Source of the DNA: Halolactibacillus alkaliphilus
GTDB taxonomy: Bacteria; Bacillota; Bacilli; Bacillales; Amphibacillaceae
Direction: 5' to 3'
Assembly (NCBI RefSeq): GCF_900115465.1
Contig: NZ_FOWN01000008.1
Coordinates: 1-64,000 of the forward strand
Length of the DNA stretch: 64,000 nucleotides
Position 1 is the first letter of the stretch; each line of letters opens with the position of its first letter. The position numbers and the translations under genes were made by a program. This document shows positions 48,176 to 57,960 of this stretch, piece by piece. The notes under the pieces were generated by a model. That model was given only the letters and a program-made list of their open reading frames with translations. It was not told where the DNA came from and ran no database searches.

Positions 48176-48851
48176 AGCCGTAATCACCTCGATGCTGGTC
48201 ACGTACAATAATACCGCCATCAATGGCGATAACACGTCTTTTAATCGTATTCACAATTTCTTTACTGTGGGTCGCCATAATAATCGTTGTCCCAGCTGCA
48301 TTAATCTCTTCTAATATTTTCATGATTTCCCATGACGTATCAGGATCTAAATTCCCTGTTGGCTCATCGGCAATCAATAACTTTGGATAGTTGGCAATAG
48401 CTCTGGCAATAGCGACCCGTTGTTGTTCTCCGCCTGAGAGTTCATCAGGAATGAAGCGCGCTTTATTTTTTAGACCTACTTGGTCTAGTACTTCCATAAC
48501 ACGCTTACGGATGTTTTTCGGTGTCTCTTCTACTACTTCTAAAGCAAAAGCGACATTCTCATAGACTGTCATAGTCGGTAGCAATTTAAAATCTTGAAAT
48601 ACCACGCCAATATCTCGGCGTAACATGGGGATTTCTTTTCTCTTCATATTAACTAAATCATGTCCAGCAACCTTTACATCACCGGCTGATGCTTTTTCAT
48701 CTCCAAAGATGATTTTAATAAAGGTCGATTTCCCAGCACCACTTTGTCCGACTAAATAGACAAACTCGCCGAGGTCAATATCTATCGTTATGCCATTTAA
48801 GGCTTGTACACCATTTGGATATGTCTTCTTAACATCTTTCATTTTTATCAT
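48165..48851 (-). CDS. ftsE: Cell division ATP-binding protein FtsE
   Basis: 228 residues from ATG 48851 (matches B. subtilis length; the extended frame from 48932 is leader). Walker A VGQSGAGKST near 36, signature LSGGEQQR near 140, Walker B LLIADEP near 160, then TGNLDPDTSWEIM. Opening MIKMKDVKKTYPNG is typical. First gene of ftsE-ftsX-M23. A long leader with an inverted repeat precedes it. Confidence 0.94.
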   Translation of the reverse strand: MIKMKDVKKTYPNGVQALNGITIDIDLGEFVYLVGQSGAGKSTFIKIIFGDEKASAGDVKVAGHDLVNMKRKEIPMLRRDIGVVFQDFKLLPTMTVYENVAFALEVVEETPKNIRKRVMEVLDQVGLKNKARFIPDELSGGEQQRVAIARAIANYPKLLIADEPTGNLDPDTSWEIMKILEEINAAGTTIIMATHSKEIVNTIKRRVIAIDGGIIVRDQHRGDYGYES

Positions 48852-48885
48852 AGTTATCCAATCACCTTTATCTAAGTTTGTTTTA

Positions 48886-48949
48886 AGCAAGGGTACATCA
48901 AAAATGCGCGTTTTTTTAACATCCTTGCTCATGCCTTACCATTATAACA
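48886..48949 (-). promoter_or_regulatory. ftsE promoter and structured leader
   Basis: Extended -10 TGTTATAAT (48949-48941 on minus). The transcript leader then contains AGCAAGG (48929-48923) able to pair with CCTTGCT (48892-48886), with an inner AAAAA/TTTTT pairing, followed by about 35 bases to the start. No T-run, so not an obvious attenuator. Confidence 0.45.
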
Positions 48950-49084
48950 TTTCATTCGGCTTTTTTTTACCTTTATAATGTTACAATTTGATTTCATTTC
49001 CTTCAATATATTTCCGCATGTCAATAATACCATGCGCACAACCTTTTATTTTCCTGTTTCATCACCCACTAGTAAGTTTTTTTT

Positions 49085-49130
49085 AAAAAAAACACCTCTT
49101 ACTCAGCTATATTATCTAGCCATAAGAGGT
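49085..49130 (-). terminator. Terminator of the YitT-family gene
   Basis: ACCTCTTA (49130-49123 on minus) pairs with TAAGAGGT (49101-49094), with an inner GGCTA/TAGC(T) pairing, then a run of eight Ts. Confidence 0.85.
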
Positions 49131-49146
49131 ATCATCTTTAAGATAT

Positions 49147-50013
49147 TTAATGCTTACTAAATCCCTCACCTATTACTTCACTTGCATTCATCACAACAAT
49201 AAATGCTTTAGGATCAATAAGCTTAATAATTTGAGACGTGCGACTAAATTCATTTTGGTTAACGACACACATAATCATGCGGCGCTCTTCTTTCGTGTAG
49301 CCGCCTTCTGCTTGCCACACCGTCACACCTCGATCAACTTGATTTAACAATGCTTGTCGCACTGGTTCAACATGGTCAGTAATAATCATCAAGTTTTTCG
49401 AACTACTTAAACCCACTTGAACTAAATCAATCGTTCGACTAGTAACGAATAACCCGATAAGCGCATATAAACCTTGTTCAACAGAAAAGACAAGCGTCGC
49501 AGCTAAAACGATGATACCGTCAAATAAAGCTATGCACACTCCAAAAGGAAGTGGCACATATTTATGCAAAATTTGTGCAGCCAAGTCAATACCACCCGTT
49601 GAGCCTTTCCCACGAAATACAATACCAATACCAACCCCACAAGCCATTCCACCGAAAATAGCACCTAGTAGCGGATCAGGTGTTGCTGGTGGCCAAGTGC
49701 TACTTAATTCAACAAATAACGGTACTGCAATCGTACCAACAAATGTTTTTAAACCGAAATTCTTTCCTAATATAAAAATACCTAATACAAACAACGGCAT
49801 ATTTATCGCCCATTGGACGATAGCTGGATTAAGACCGAAGACACTATTAAGTATCGTACTAATCCCCGCGACTCCTCCAGAAGCCACTTCATTTGGTAGC
49901 AAGAATAAATTAAAACCAATCGCAATCATAAATGAACCGAGTAAAACAAGACTATATTCAAATGTTAAAACAATGGGTCTTGGAACGGGCTCACGTCTAT
50001 ATTTTTGTATCAC
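49147..50013 (-). CDS. YitT-family membrane protein (DUF161/DUF2179)
   Basis: 288 residues: five or six transmembrane segments (about 15-195; GFNLFLLPNEVASGGVAGIS near 38 is the family motif; FRGKGSTGGIDLAAQI near 138) and a soluble C-terminal DUF2179 domain (about 215-285; DRGVTVWQAEGGYTKEERRM). Function of the family is unknown. Similar genes lie beside prfB/ftsE in many Bacilli. Confidence 0.88.
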   Translation of the reverse strand: MIQKYRREPVPRPIVLTFEYSLVLLGSFMIAIGFNLFLLPNEVASGGVAGISTILNSVFGLNPAIVQWAINMPLFVLGIFILGKNFGLKTFVGTIAVPLFVELSSTWPPATPDPLLGAIFGGMACGVGIGIVFRGKGSTGGIDLAAQILHKYVPLPFGVCIALFDGIIVLAATLVFSVEQGLYALIGLFVTSRTIDLVQVGLSSSKNLMIITDHVEPVRQALLNQVDRGVTVWQAEGGYTKEERRMIMCVVNQNEFSRTSQIIKLIDPKAFIVVMNASEVIGEGFSKH

Positions 50014-50137
50014 TACTCTTCACCTCTTCTAATTTCTCACAACTTAAAGGAGTATATCAGATTATGAGAAAGGAAACAACTGCCTTTTCTTTGTTACTGC
50101 ACGCTTTCACTAGCAAAGTAAAGTAACAAGACATAAG

Positions 50138-50180
50138 AAAAAACACGCCACACTATGGAACACTCGCTCCATTATTGTCG
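50138..50180 (-). terminator. Probable terminator of prfB
   Basis: An imperfect stem (TGGA/TCCA core with outer CG and CA pairs) in the minus strand, ending TGTTTTTTC at 50147-50137. Weak pairing but a good T-run, 20-60 bases past the stop. Confidence 0.45.
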
Positions 50181-50199
50181 CATGCTTCATCATTTAACA

Positions 50200-51301
50200 T
50201 TAACGCATCTGTTGACGTAAATAGCCATCAATAAACGGGTCAATATCCCCGTCCATTACACCTTGGACATTACCAACTTCTATGTTCGTTCGGTGGTCTT
50301 TAATCATTGTATACGGTTGGAAGATATATGAACGAATTTGGCTTCCCCAGCCAATTTCTTTTTGTTCACCACGCAAAGCATCGACCTCTGCTTGTTGCTT
50401 CTCAATTTCTAATTGATATAGTTTAGCTTTCAACATTTTCATCGCTTGGTCACGGTTTTTAATTTGCGACCGTTCTGATTGACAAGTCACAATCGTGTTC
50501 GTTGGAATGTGTGTAATGCGAACGGCAGAATCCGTCGTATTGACGTGCTGTCCACCTGCACCTGATGCCCGGTAAGTATCAACTTTTAAATCTTCTGTTC
50601 TAATATCAATATCAACATCATCTGAAAGCTCTGGCATCACATCGCAAGATACAAAAGATGTATGGCGTCTGTTTTGTGAGTCAAACGGTGAAATTCTTAC
50701 TAAGCGATGAACACCTTTTTCTGCTTTTAAATAACCATAAGCATTATGACCTTTTATGAGTAATGTGACACTTTTAATTCCAGCCTCATCACCTGGCAAA
50801 TAATCCATCGTTTCCACTTTGAAACCTTTCTTCTCCGCCCAGCGTGTATACATCCGAAGCAACATACTTCCCCAGTCCTGCGACTCTGTTCCGCCTGCGC
50901 CGGGATGCAATTCTAATATGGCATTATTTTTATCATATGGCTCACTTAACAACATGAGCAATTCAAAAGCATTTAAATCTTCTTGAAGCTGAGTTAATTC
51001 CACTTCTAATTCAGATTGTAAATCTTCATCTGCTTCTTCTTTCACTAATTCATAACTTACTTCTAAGTTTTCAAGTGTCTCTGTATGATCATCAAAGCGA
51101 TTGACAACATCTTTTAAACCGTTGACTTCATCAATTACTTTTTGTGCAATCTGTTGATTATCCCAAAAGTCGGGTGCTGTCATTTCATGTTCTAACTCAG
51201 CAATTTTTGTTCTCTTCTCATCTAAGTCAAAGAGACCCCCTAAAGTCCGCTAAGCGGTTAGTCATCTTCTCTAATTCTTGTTTAATCTCTACTAGTTCCA
51301 T
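50200..51301 (-). CDS. prfB: Peptide chain release factor 2, with programmed +1 frameshift
   Basis: Begins at ATG 51301 (GAGGTGA upstream), reads 24 codons to CTT-TGA, shifts +1 and continues for 342 codons, giving 366 residues, the B. subtilis RF2 length. The stop-recognition motif SPF (RISPFDSQ) and the peptidyl-release GGQ ([16 protein letters not shown]) are both present. RF2 reads UGA and UAA, and the in-frame UGA lets the protein control its own synthesis. It follows secA on the same strand, 62 bases apart. Confidence 0.96.
51227..51241 (-). promoter_or_regulatory. prfB: prfB recoding site
   Basis: Minus strand reads AGGGGG-TCT-CTT-TGA-C. The AGGGGG acts as an internal Shine-Dalgarno three bases before the slippery CTT, followed by UGA and C. 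This is the standard bacterial RF2 frameshift signal. Confidence 0.95.
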
Positions 51302-51332
51302 AACTATTCACCTCATCTATTCTTTACAGTTG

Positions 51333-51360
51333 AATGGACACCCTAAAAAGGATGTCCATT
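51333..51360. promoter_or_regulatory. Stem-loop between secA and prfB
   Basis: AATGGACA (51333-51340) pairs perfectly with TGTCCATT (51353-51360). On the minus strand no T-run follows, so it is more likely an mRNA-processing or partial termination element than a full stop. Confidence 0.4.
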
Positions 51361-51363
51361 TCT

Positions 51364-53871
51364 TTATTTACCATGGCAATGTTTATATTTCTTCCCACTT
51401 CCACATGGACATGGATCATTACGACCAATATTATCTGATTTAACAAATGGTTGTTTTTTCTTTTCTTTTTTGCCATCATCACCAGAAACAGCTGTGGCAT
51501 TTTTTGCTACTTCTTGACGTTGCAAGTTCTCACGCACTTGTGCTTTCATTACGTAACGTGAGACATCTTCATTAATCGATTGAACCATTGCTTCAAACAT
51601 ATTGAATCCTTCCATGCGGTATTCGTTAAGAGGATCGTTCTGTGCATAGGCACGCAAGTGAATCCCTTGACGAAGTTGATCCATTTGATCAATATGATCC
51701 ATCCACTTCGTATCAACTACACGTAAAAGAATAACTTTTTCAAATTCACGCATGCGCTCTTCGCCCATATCTTTTTCTTTTACATCGTATTTTTCTTTCA
51801 CTTTTGTCATAATCAAAGAGATAATCTCGTCCTTAGATTTACCAGTAAAATCACTGTGTGTGAGATAGTCTGATTCAACGAGATTGGCATGAACATACTC
51901 TGTTAAACCGTTAAGCTCCCACTTATCTGTATCTTCCTCTTGCGTATGAAGCTCGACTTGATTTTCTACAATTGTTTCAATCATGTTTATAACGATATCT
52001 TTTAAGTTATCTGAATCGATAACGTCATAACGCTGTTGATAGATAATTTCACGTTGCTCCCGAAGGACGTCGTCATAACTAAGCACATTTTTACGGGCAT
52101 CAAAGTTATTGCCTTCCACGCGTTTTTGAGCAGACTCTACAGCTTTTGAAACCATTTTACTTTCAATCGGTTGACTATCATCCATCTTAAAGCGATCCAT
52201 AACCGCCTTCATATTATCTGAGCCAAAGCGACGCATCAAGTCATCTTCCATTGAGAGATAGAACTGTGTCACACCTGGATCTCCCTGACGGCCAGAACGT
52301 CCGCGAAGCTGATTATCAATACGGCGAGATTCATGGCGCTCTGTTCCAATTACAGCCAAACCACCGAGTTCTTTTACACCTTCACCAAGTTTAATATCTG
52401 TTCCACGACCCGCCATGTTCGTTGCAATAGTTATCGCTTTTCTCTGGCCAGCATTCTCAATAATCTCAGCTTCCCGGTAATGATTCTTTGCGTTTAAAAC
52501 GTTATGAGGGACACCGCGCTTTTTCAATAACGTTGAAATCACTTCTGATGTTTCAACAGCTACAGTACCGACGAGAACAGGTTGACCGAGATCATAACGT
52601 TCTTTAATGTCTTCAATAACCGCCTTAAACTTTCCATCGATTGTTTTAAAAATTAAATCTGGGCGATCATCACGAACAATCGGCTTATTTGTCGGGATAG
52701 CAACAACATCCATATTGTATATATTACGAAATTCTTCTTCTTCTGTTTTAGCTGTTCCTGTCATCCCTGAAAGTTTATTATACATTCTAAAGAAGTTTTG
52801 GAAGGTAATAGAGGCAAGTGTCATCGATTCATTTTGAATCTGTAAACCTTCTTTTGCCTCAATTGCTTGGTGAAGACCATCACTATAGCGACGCCCTTTC
52901 ATTAATCGACCGGTAAATTGATCGACAATAACTACTTGGCCTTCTTCAATCACATAGTCCATGTCACGGTGCATAGATGCATGTGCCTTTAATGCCTGAT
53001 TGATGTGATGTGTTAGGGTCACATGTTTCAAATCAAATAAGTTATCGATGTTAAAGAAAGCTTCAGCCTTTGTAATGCCTTCTTCTGTCAGCTGGACACC
53101 TTTCGTTTTTTCATCATAACTAAAGTCTTGTTCTTTTCTTAGTCCTCTAACAAAGCTGTTCGCTTGTTGATAAAGTGAGGCTGACTTTCTCGCACTACCT
53201 GAGATAATCAGAGGTGTTCTTGCCTCATCAATTAAGATAGAGTCCACCTCATCAATAATCGCAAAATTGAGCGGGCGCTGGACCATTTGTTCTTTATATA
53301 ACACCATATTATCTCGCAAGTAATCAAAACCGAACTCATTATTAGTTCCATAAGTAATATCGGCTTCATATGCTTTACGTTTTTCTTCTTTTGACATACC
53401 ACTGACATTTAATCCAACTGTTAAACCAAGGAATTCATATAATTTTCCCATTTCTTTCGCATCACGGTCAGCTAAATACTCATTCACTGTGATAATATGA
53501 ACACCATCACCCGACAAAGCATTTAAGTAAGCAGGTAAAGTTGAGGCCAATGTTTTACCTTCACCAGTTTTCATTTCAGCAATATTTCCGCCATGTAAAA
53601 CAATAGCACCCATTAATTGAACAGGGAAGGGACGCATGTTTAAGACGCGCTTAGATGCTTCTCTGACTAGAGCATAAGCTTCCACCATAAGATCATCAAG
53701 AGACTCTCCATCAGTGACACGCGTTTTGAATGTTGCTGTTTTATTTTTTATCTCTGTATCAGACAATAATTCATACTCTTTTTCTAATGCTTCAATTTGT
53801 TCAACTGTCGGCTCCAGTTGATTTAATTGTCGCTGATTACCATCAAAAATCTTTTTTAGTATTCCACGCAT
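51364..53871 (-). CDS. secA: Preprotein translocase motor SecA
   Basis: 835 residues. ATPase of the Sec export channel. Walker A MKTGEGKT at 100-107, [16 protein letters not shown] near 207, [17 protein letters not shown] near 483, and [13 protein letters not shown]. The C terminus ends with the zinc-binding tail [18 protein letters not shown], which binds SecB or ribosomes. Start ATG 53871 has GGAG 9 bases upstream. prfB follows, as in B. subtilis. Confidence 0.97.
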   Translation of the reverse strand: MRGILKKIFDGNQRQLNQLEPTVEQIEALEKEYELLSDTEIKNKTATFKTRVTDGESLDDLMVEAYALVREASKRVLNMRPFPVQLMGAIVLHGGNIAEMKTGEGKTLASTLPAYLNALSGDGVHIITVNEYLADRDAKEMGKLYEFLGLTVGLNVSGMSKEEKRKAYEADITYGTNNEFGFDYLRDNMVLYKEQMVQRPLNFAIIDEVDSILIDEARTPLIISGSARKSASLYQQANSFVRGLRKEQDFSYDEKTKGVQLTEEGITKAEAFFNIDNLFDLKHVTLTHHINQALKAHASMHRDMDYVIEEGQVVIVDQFTGRLMKGRRYSDGLHQAIEAKEGLQIQNESMTLASITFQNFFRMYNKLSGMTGTAKTEEEEFRNIYNMDVVAIPTNKPIVRDDRPDLIFKTIDGKFKAVIEDIKERYDLGQPVLVGTVAVETSEVISTLLKKRGVPHNVLNAKNHYREAEIIENAGQRKAITIATNMAGRGTDIKLGEGVKELGGLAVIGTERHESRRIDNQLRGRSGRQGDPGVTQFYLSMEDDLMRRFGSDNMKAVMDRFKMDDSQPIESKMVSKAVESAQKRVEGNNFDARKNVLSYDDVLREQREIIYQQRYDVIDSDNLKDIVINMIETIVENQVELHTQEEDTDKWELNGLTEYVHANLVESDYLTHSDFTGKSKDEIISLIMTKVKEKYDVKEKDMGEERMREFEKVILLRVVDTKWMDHIDQMDQLRQGIHLRAYAQNDPLNEYRMEGFNMFEAMVQSINEDVSRYVMKAQVRENLQRQEVAKNATAVSGDDGKKEKKKQPFVKSDNIGRNDPCPCGSGKKYKHCHGK

Positions 53872-53981
53872 AAAATTACGCTCCTCTAATAGATACTGAC
53901 GCCTTAATTCGTAAACGTCTACATTTTATAATAACACTTGACGTTTTTAATGACAAGAAACATCCCTAACAAAGAAACAAC

Positions 53982-54019
53982 AAAACACGACGAATCTTGA
54001 TAGAATCGCCGTGTTTTTT
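53982..54019 (-). terminator. Terminator of the all operon
   Basis: AAAACACGGCGA (54017-54006 on minus) pairs with TCGTCGTGTTTT (53993-53982, one G-T), then GTTGTTTC. It lies just after the carbamate kinase stop. Confidence 0.75.
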
Positions 54020-54021
54020 AT

Positions 54022-54981
54022 TTAATTCATTAACATACTTTCTCGATCTTTATAAATAACTGTCCCTGTTTTTCCTTCTACCGCATCTTTCGCTCTCTCT
54101 AATGACGAGATAATCGCTTTGCGTTCTTTCTTTGATTCCACAAATTTAATTGCTGCTTCCACTTTAGGTAGCATACTTCCTTTAGGGAATTGACCTTCTA
54201 ATATATATTCCTTCGCTTCTTTTACAGACATTGAATCAAGTGCTTTTTGATCAGGTTTACCAAAGTTAATCGCCACTTGATCGACACCAGTTAAAATGAA
54301 GAAGAAGTCGACATCTAAAACTTCTGCTAAACACTCACTCGCAAGGTCTTTATCAATAACCGCTTCAACACCGACAAGTTTATGTTTTCCTTCTTTGACT
54401 ACCGGAATACCACCGCCACCAGCGCCAATAACAATATGCCCTTTTTCAATCAAATCTTTCATAATGTCCTTTTCAACAATATCAACTGGTACAGGAGAAG
54501 GAATAACCTTTCTGTAACCACGACCAGAATCTTCAATATAAATGTCGCCTGTCTCTTTCATAAGACGCTCTGATTCTTCTTTTGTATAGAACGGTCCAAT
54601 AGGCTTTGTTGGAAACTCAAAGGCTGGATCATTTTTATCCACTAATACTTGACTAACAATTGAAGCCACTGAACGATTTAAGCCACGTGTTTCGAGTTCC
54701 TCACGTAAAGCATTCTGAAGATGGTAACCGATATATCCTTGACTCATTGCGCCTGACTCAGCAAATGGCATTTGCTTATCTAAGCCTTTTTCTTCTGCAT
54801 ACTTACTAAAAGCTAAATGAATCGCGCCTACTTGTGGGCCGTTACCGTGTGAAAGAATGACATCATGACCTTGTTCAATCATATCTACAATCGGTTTTGC
54901 AGCTTGCTTTGTTAATTGTCTTTGTTCTTCAGAGTTTTCTCCTAGAGCGTTACCTCCAAGGGCAATTAATATTTTACTCAT
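54022..54981 (-). CDS. arcC: Carbamate kinase (AllK/ArcC-type)
   Basis: 319 residues. Converts carbamoyl phosphate plus ADP to ATP, CO2 and ammonia. Motifs: ILIALGGNALGENSE near 4, SHGNGPQVG near 44, VIGAGGGGIPVVKEG near 200, DKDLASECLAEVL near 226, and GSMLPKVEAAIKFVE near 270. No arginine deiminase genes are near; it is translationally coupled (4-base overlap) to the DUF1116 gene. This points to energy conservation from a carbamoyl transfer, as with E. coli AllK (YbcF). Confidence 0.94.
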   Translation of the reverse strand: MSKILIALGGNALGENSEEQRQLTKQAAKPIVDMIEQGHDVILSHGNGPQVGAIHLAFSKYAEEKGLDKQMPFAESGAMSQGYIGYHLQNALREELETRGLNRSVASIVSQVLVDKNDPAFEFPTKPIGPFYTKEESERLMKETGDIYIEDSGRGYRKVIPSPVPVDIVEKDIMKDLIEKGHIVIGAGGGGIPVVKEGKHKLVGVEAVIDKDLASECLAEVLDVDFFFILTGVDQVAINFGKPDQKALDSMSVKEAKEYILEGQFPKGSMLPKVEAAIKFVESKKERKAIISSLERAKDAVEGKTGTVIYKDRESMLMN

Positions 54982-56405
54982 GATGTTTCCTCCTCATATA
55001 GTTCTTTAAAACGAATCATCGCTTGATCAAAACAAGCTTTAGGTGGGTGAACAATACCTGCACCTACTTGACCGACACCCGCTTCTTTGTGAGCCATGCC
55101 TGTATTAATAACTGGTAAGATATTTGTTTCGATGACTTTTCTAATATCAATACCGAAAGCGCCACCTCTAAAGTTGAGTGTTGGAATTGAATAGTTTGTA
55201 TTTTCACCGACAGTAATTTCATACATTTGTTCACTATAAGCAATAGCATCTTCTACATCGCCACCAACAAATTGCACGATAGCTGGTGAGCCACCCATTG
55301 CAAATCCACCGATACCCATTGTTTCAGTAATCGTACTATCACCTAGGTCTGGTGCTGCATCATCTTCGGTATAACCCGGGAAGAATAGCCCTTTGACAAA
55401 GTTTGCAGGTGCAGTGAACCATTCTTTTTCACCTAATCCACTCACACGAATACCAAATTCAACACCGTTTCTTGCCATCGTTGTAACAACAGTTGAATGT
55501 GGAATGCCGTGTGCAGCGTCTAATGCTGATTTACTTGCTGGCATTGATAGATTTAAGAAGTAGTGCTCATTATTTTTAATAAAGCCAACAACTTCTCGTA
55601 ACTCATCTGCTGTCAAATCTGTCTGTAAGAAATAGTCAATGATTTCACGGTAGAAAAGACTTGTTGCTGCTTTGTTACGGTTATGACATTCATCTCCCAT
55701 ATGCAAAGCTTGAGACGTGATTGATTTTAAATCAATGCCATCTGTTATTGCTAGAGCTTTCCTCAAAGCTGGCGCGAAAACAGTTTCTATCCATTTCAAA
55801 CGATCAAGTACTTCTTTTGAGTTTGCACCGAAGCGAAGTACTTTACCCAATCCTTCATTAACGGTACAGTATGCACGGTTGCCGTGGGTACGGTTTTCGA
55901 TCACATGTACAGGCATTGATGGCGAGATAATACCTGCCATTGGACCAACTGCTTGATGCTCATTAGCTGGACCAAATTCAATCTCACCCTTTTCGATTAA
56001 TTGAATGGCTGCCGCTTCATCTTCTGCTAAACCTTCATACATTACAGCGCCGATGATCGCCCCTTTTACTGGCCCACACATGTTCTCCCAAGCAATAGGA
56101 GGCCCAGAGTGAAGGATTTTCTTCTCATGCATGCCTGGAATCACGTTTTTAGCATGGTCAATATCAATCAGGAATGGATGCGCATCTTTAATACGTTTAA
56201 TTGCTTCTTCATTTGCGGCTTGTACTTTCGGGTCTTCCATAAATCGATCAAGAGCCTCAATCAATTCAAGGTTACCTCCTGCAGGAGGTCGCCAATCATA
56301 TTGTACAGCTTCTGTTTGTTGTAAATCTAAATCTTTTTTAAAGGTTGATGTCCCAATATTGATAACCTTTAATGGTTGTGAGAATAATGTGTTAATTTGA
56401 CTCAT
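54978..56405 (-). CDS. allG: Oxamate-transcarbamylase-like subunit AllG (DUF1116)
   Basis: 475 residues, DUF1116 family (E. coli AllG/YlbE, YahG). Recognisable blocks: VQYDWRPPAGGNLELIEALD near 35, HSGPPIAWENMCGPVKGAI near 95, GDECHNRNKAATSLFY near 238 and KEAGVGQVGAGIVHPP near 450. With AllF and AllH it forms the oxamate carbamoyltransferase of E. coli, which makes carbamoyl phosphate. The gene begins one base after the allF stop with AGGAGG as ribosome site. Actual substrate here is inferred, not shown. Confidence 0.88.
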   Translation of the reverse strand: MSQINTLFSQPLKVINIGTSTFKKDLDLQQTEAVQYDWRPPAGGNLELIEALDRFMEDPKVQAANEEAIKRIKDAHPFLIDIDHAKNVIPGMHEKKILHSGPPIAWENMCGPVKGAIIGAVMYEGLAEDEAAAIQLIEKGEIEFGPANEHQAVGPMAGIISPSMPVHVIENRTHGNRAYCTVNEGLGKVLRFGANSKEVLDRLKWIETVFAPALRKALAITDGIDLKSITSQALHMGDECHNRNKAATSLFYREIIDYFLQTDLTADELREVVGFIKNNEHYFLNLSMPASKSALDAAHGIPHSTVVTTMARNGVEFGIRVSGLGEKEWFTAPANFVKGLFFPGYTEDDAAPDLGDSTITETMGIGGFAMGGSPAIVQFVGGDVEDAIAYSEQMYEITVGENTNYSIPTLNFRGGAFGIDIRKVIETNILPVINTGMAHKEAGVGQVGAGIVHPPKACFDQAMIRFKELYEEETS

Positions 56406-56406
56406 A

Positions 56407-57960
56407 TTATTTGACCTCCTTTGATGTAATCATGGCTGCTAATTTACTAGCTTCTTCATTCGAAGCTGCCACATAAATGCCTAATGCACTTAGACGATCG
56501 ACTTGATTTTGATACCCTTGCTTATCTTGTTTCGTCGCACACATATAAGCTATAACTGATACATGACGTCCTTGATTTTTTAATTCTGATAGTGTTTCAC
56601 TTAGAGTAGCAATCGATTCGCCTACTGGGTCTTCATGTGAACCGTAGCCTAATTCAAAATCTAAAAGTAAGACAGCTGTCTCTTCATTTAATAATTCTTC
56701 TCGAATGCGATCATTTCTTAATGATGGTTCAATCATTGGGTGTGGTTTACCTTTAGTGAAATCATCATCACCCATATCAAGTAACGTATGACCAACACTT
56801 TCATGAATATTATCAAGTTTTTCTTCTGCTTTTTTAGCAACATTACTCTTAACTGCTAAGCCTTCAGAACGTAAAATAGACAATGCTTCAGAAGTTAAAG
56901 TTCCACCGCAGAAGAGACCGCGAATATACTGTTGTTTGTCTTGAAGTGATGCTTGTTCATTTTGCGCATAGTTAACCAACGTCTCACTTATCTCTTTATC
57001 GAGAGTAACGCTTGAATCAAGTGCCTTAACCGCTTGTCTTGCCGTTTCAATAAGGGTTGGAGCAAATACAGCACCTGATTGCTCAACAGCTACTTGATCA
57101 CCATCTAAAAAGCCAACTACTACAGGTTTGTTGATTTTCGACACTTCTTCTAGAATTTTGTCTTGTACTTCCTTGGCTGGCGGTTTAGAAATAAGGGCAA
57201 TGACCTTTGTTTGTTCATCAGCATCTAACGCACGAAGTCCTTCAAGCATCATGATGCCTCCAATATCTTTGTGTAAATCACGACCACCCGTACCAATTGC
57301 TTGACTAACCCCATAACCTAAGCGATCAATTTGCACAGCTACTTCTTGTAGACCTGTTCCAGAAGCTGCTACAAGTCCGATTTCTCCTTGTTTCACATTA
57401 TTCGCAAAACATAAACCTGTTTGATTAATCATCGCCGTACCACAATCTGGTCCCATTACAAGTAAGCCTTTTTCTCGACCAAGCTCTTTAAGTTTTCTTT
57501 CATCTTCAATCGTCACGTTATCACTAAACATCATAACGTGTAAGCCCTTATTTAAAGCAAGACGCGCTTCACGTGCAGCATACTCACCCGGAACTGAAAT
57601 AATAGCCATGTTAGCATCAGGTAAATAATCAAGCGCCTTATTTAACGTTTCTGCTGTCTGTTCTTGTCCGGATTTCTTACTGCTCTTCTTCTTATTCAAT
57701 GCATCATCTATAAATTGAAGTGTTTCTTCAAGTACTTCTTCACTTACTGCTTTCACTGCAATAATTAAATCATTTTCTGTTGCTTCTTTTGCTTCATCAG
57801 TTAATAAATGAATGTTATCTAATAATTCTTTATTCATTCCTGTAGCCATAGAAACAACCGCTTCTTCTACACCTTCAACACCTAATACTTTTCCAGATAA
57901 CGACATTAGTGTCACTGAATCATGATAGGCATTCTTCTCGATCATCACTTTCGATATCAT
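56407..57960 (-). CDS. fdrA: Oxamate-transcarbamylase-like subunit AllF (FdrA)
   Basis: 517 residues from ATG 57960, chosen for GGGGG 8 bases upstream. FdrA family, built like the CoA-ligase alpha/beta domains of succinyl-CoA synthetase: MGPDCGTAMINQTGLCFANN near 165, VAASGTGLQEVAVQIDRLGY near 190, AIGTGGRDLHKDIGGIMMLE near 215, FCGGTLTSEAL near 350 and HPMIEPSLRNDRI. E. coli FdrA is now AllF of oxamate transcarbamylase. It overlaps the end of allH by 41 bases, an unusually long overlap implying coupling. Confidence 0.9.
   Translation of the reverse strand: MISKVMIEKNAYHDSVTLMSLSGKVLGVEGVEEAVVSMATGMNKELLDNIHLLTDEAKEATENDLIIAVKAVSEEVLEETLQFIDDALNKKKSSKKSGQEQTAETLNKALDYLPDANMAIISVPGEYAAREARLALNKGLHVMMFSDNVTIEDERKLKELGREKGLLVMGPDCGTAMINQTGLCFANNVKQGEIGLVAASGTGLQEVAVQIDRLGYGVSQAIGTGGRDLHKDIGGIMMLEGLRALDADEQTKVIALISKPPAKEVQDKILEEVSKINKPVVVGFLDGDQVAVEQSGAVFAPTLIETARQAVKALDSSVTLDKEISETLVNYAQNEQASLQDKQQYIRGLFCGGTLTSEALSILRSEGLAVKSNVAKKAEEKLDNIHESVGHTLLDMGDDDFTKGKPHPMIEPSLRNDRIREELLNEETAVLLLDFELGYGSHEDPVGESIATLSETLSELKNQGRHVSVIAYMCATKQDKQGYQNQVDRLSALGIYVAASNEEASKLAAMITSKEVK

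Noticed and set aside
48852-48932. N-terminal 27-residue extension of FtsE
   Set aside because: It has no counterpart in FtsE and lies in the structured leader; ATG 48851 gives the family length.
51227-51301. TGA in prfB as a sequencing error or pseudogene
   Set aside because: The context exactly matches the known programmed frameshift signal.
54296-54573. Plus-strand frames inside the carbamate kinase gene
   Set aside because: Antisense to a conserved enzyme; no start signals.
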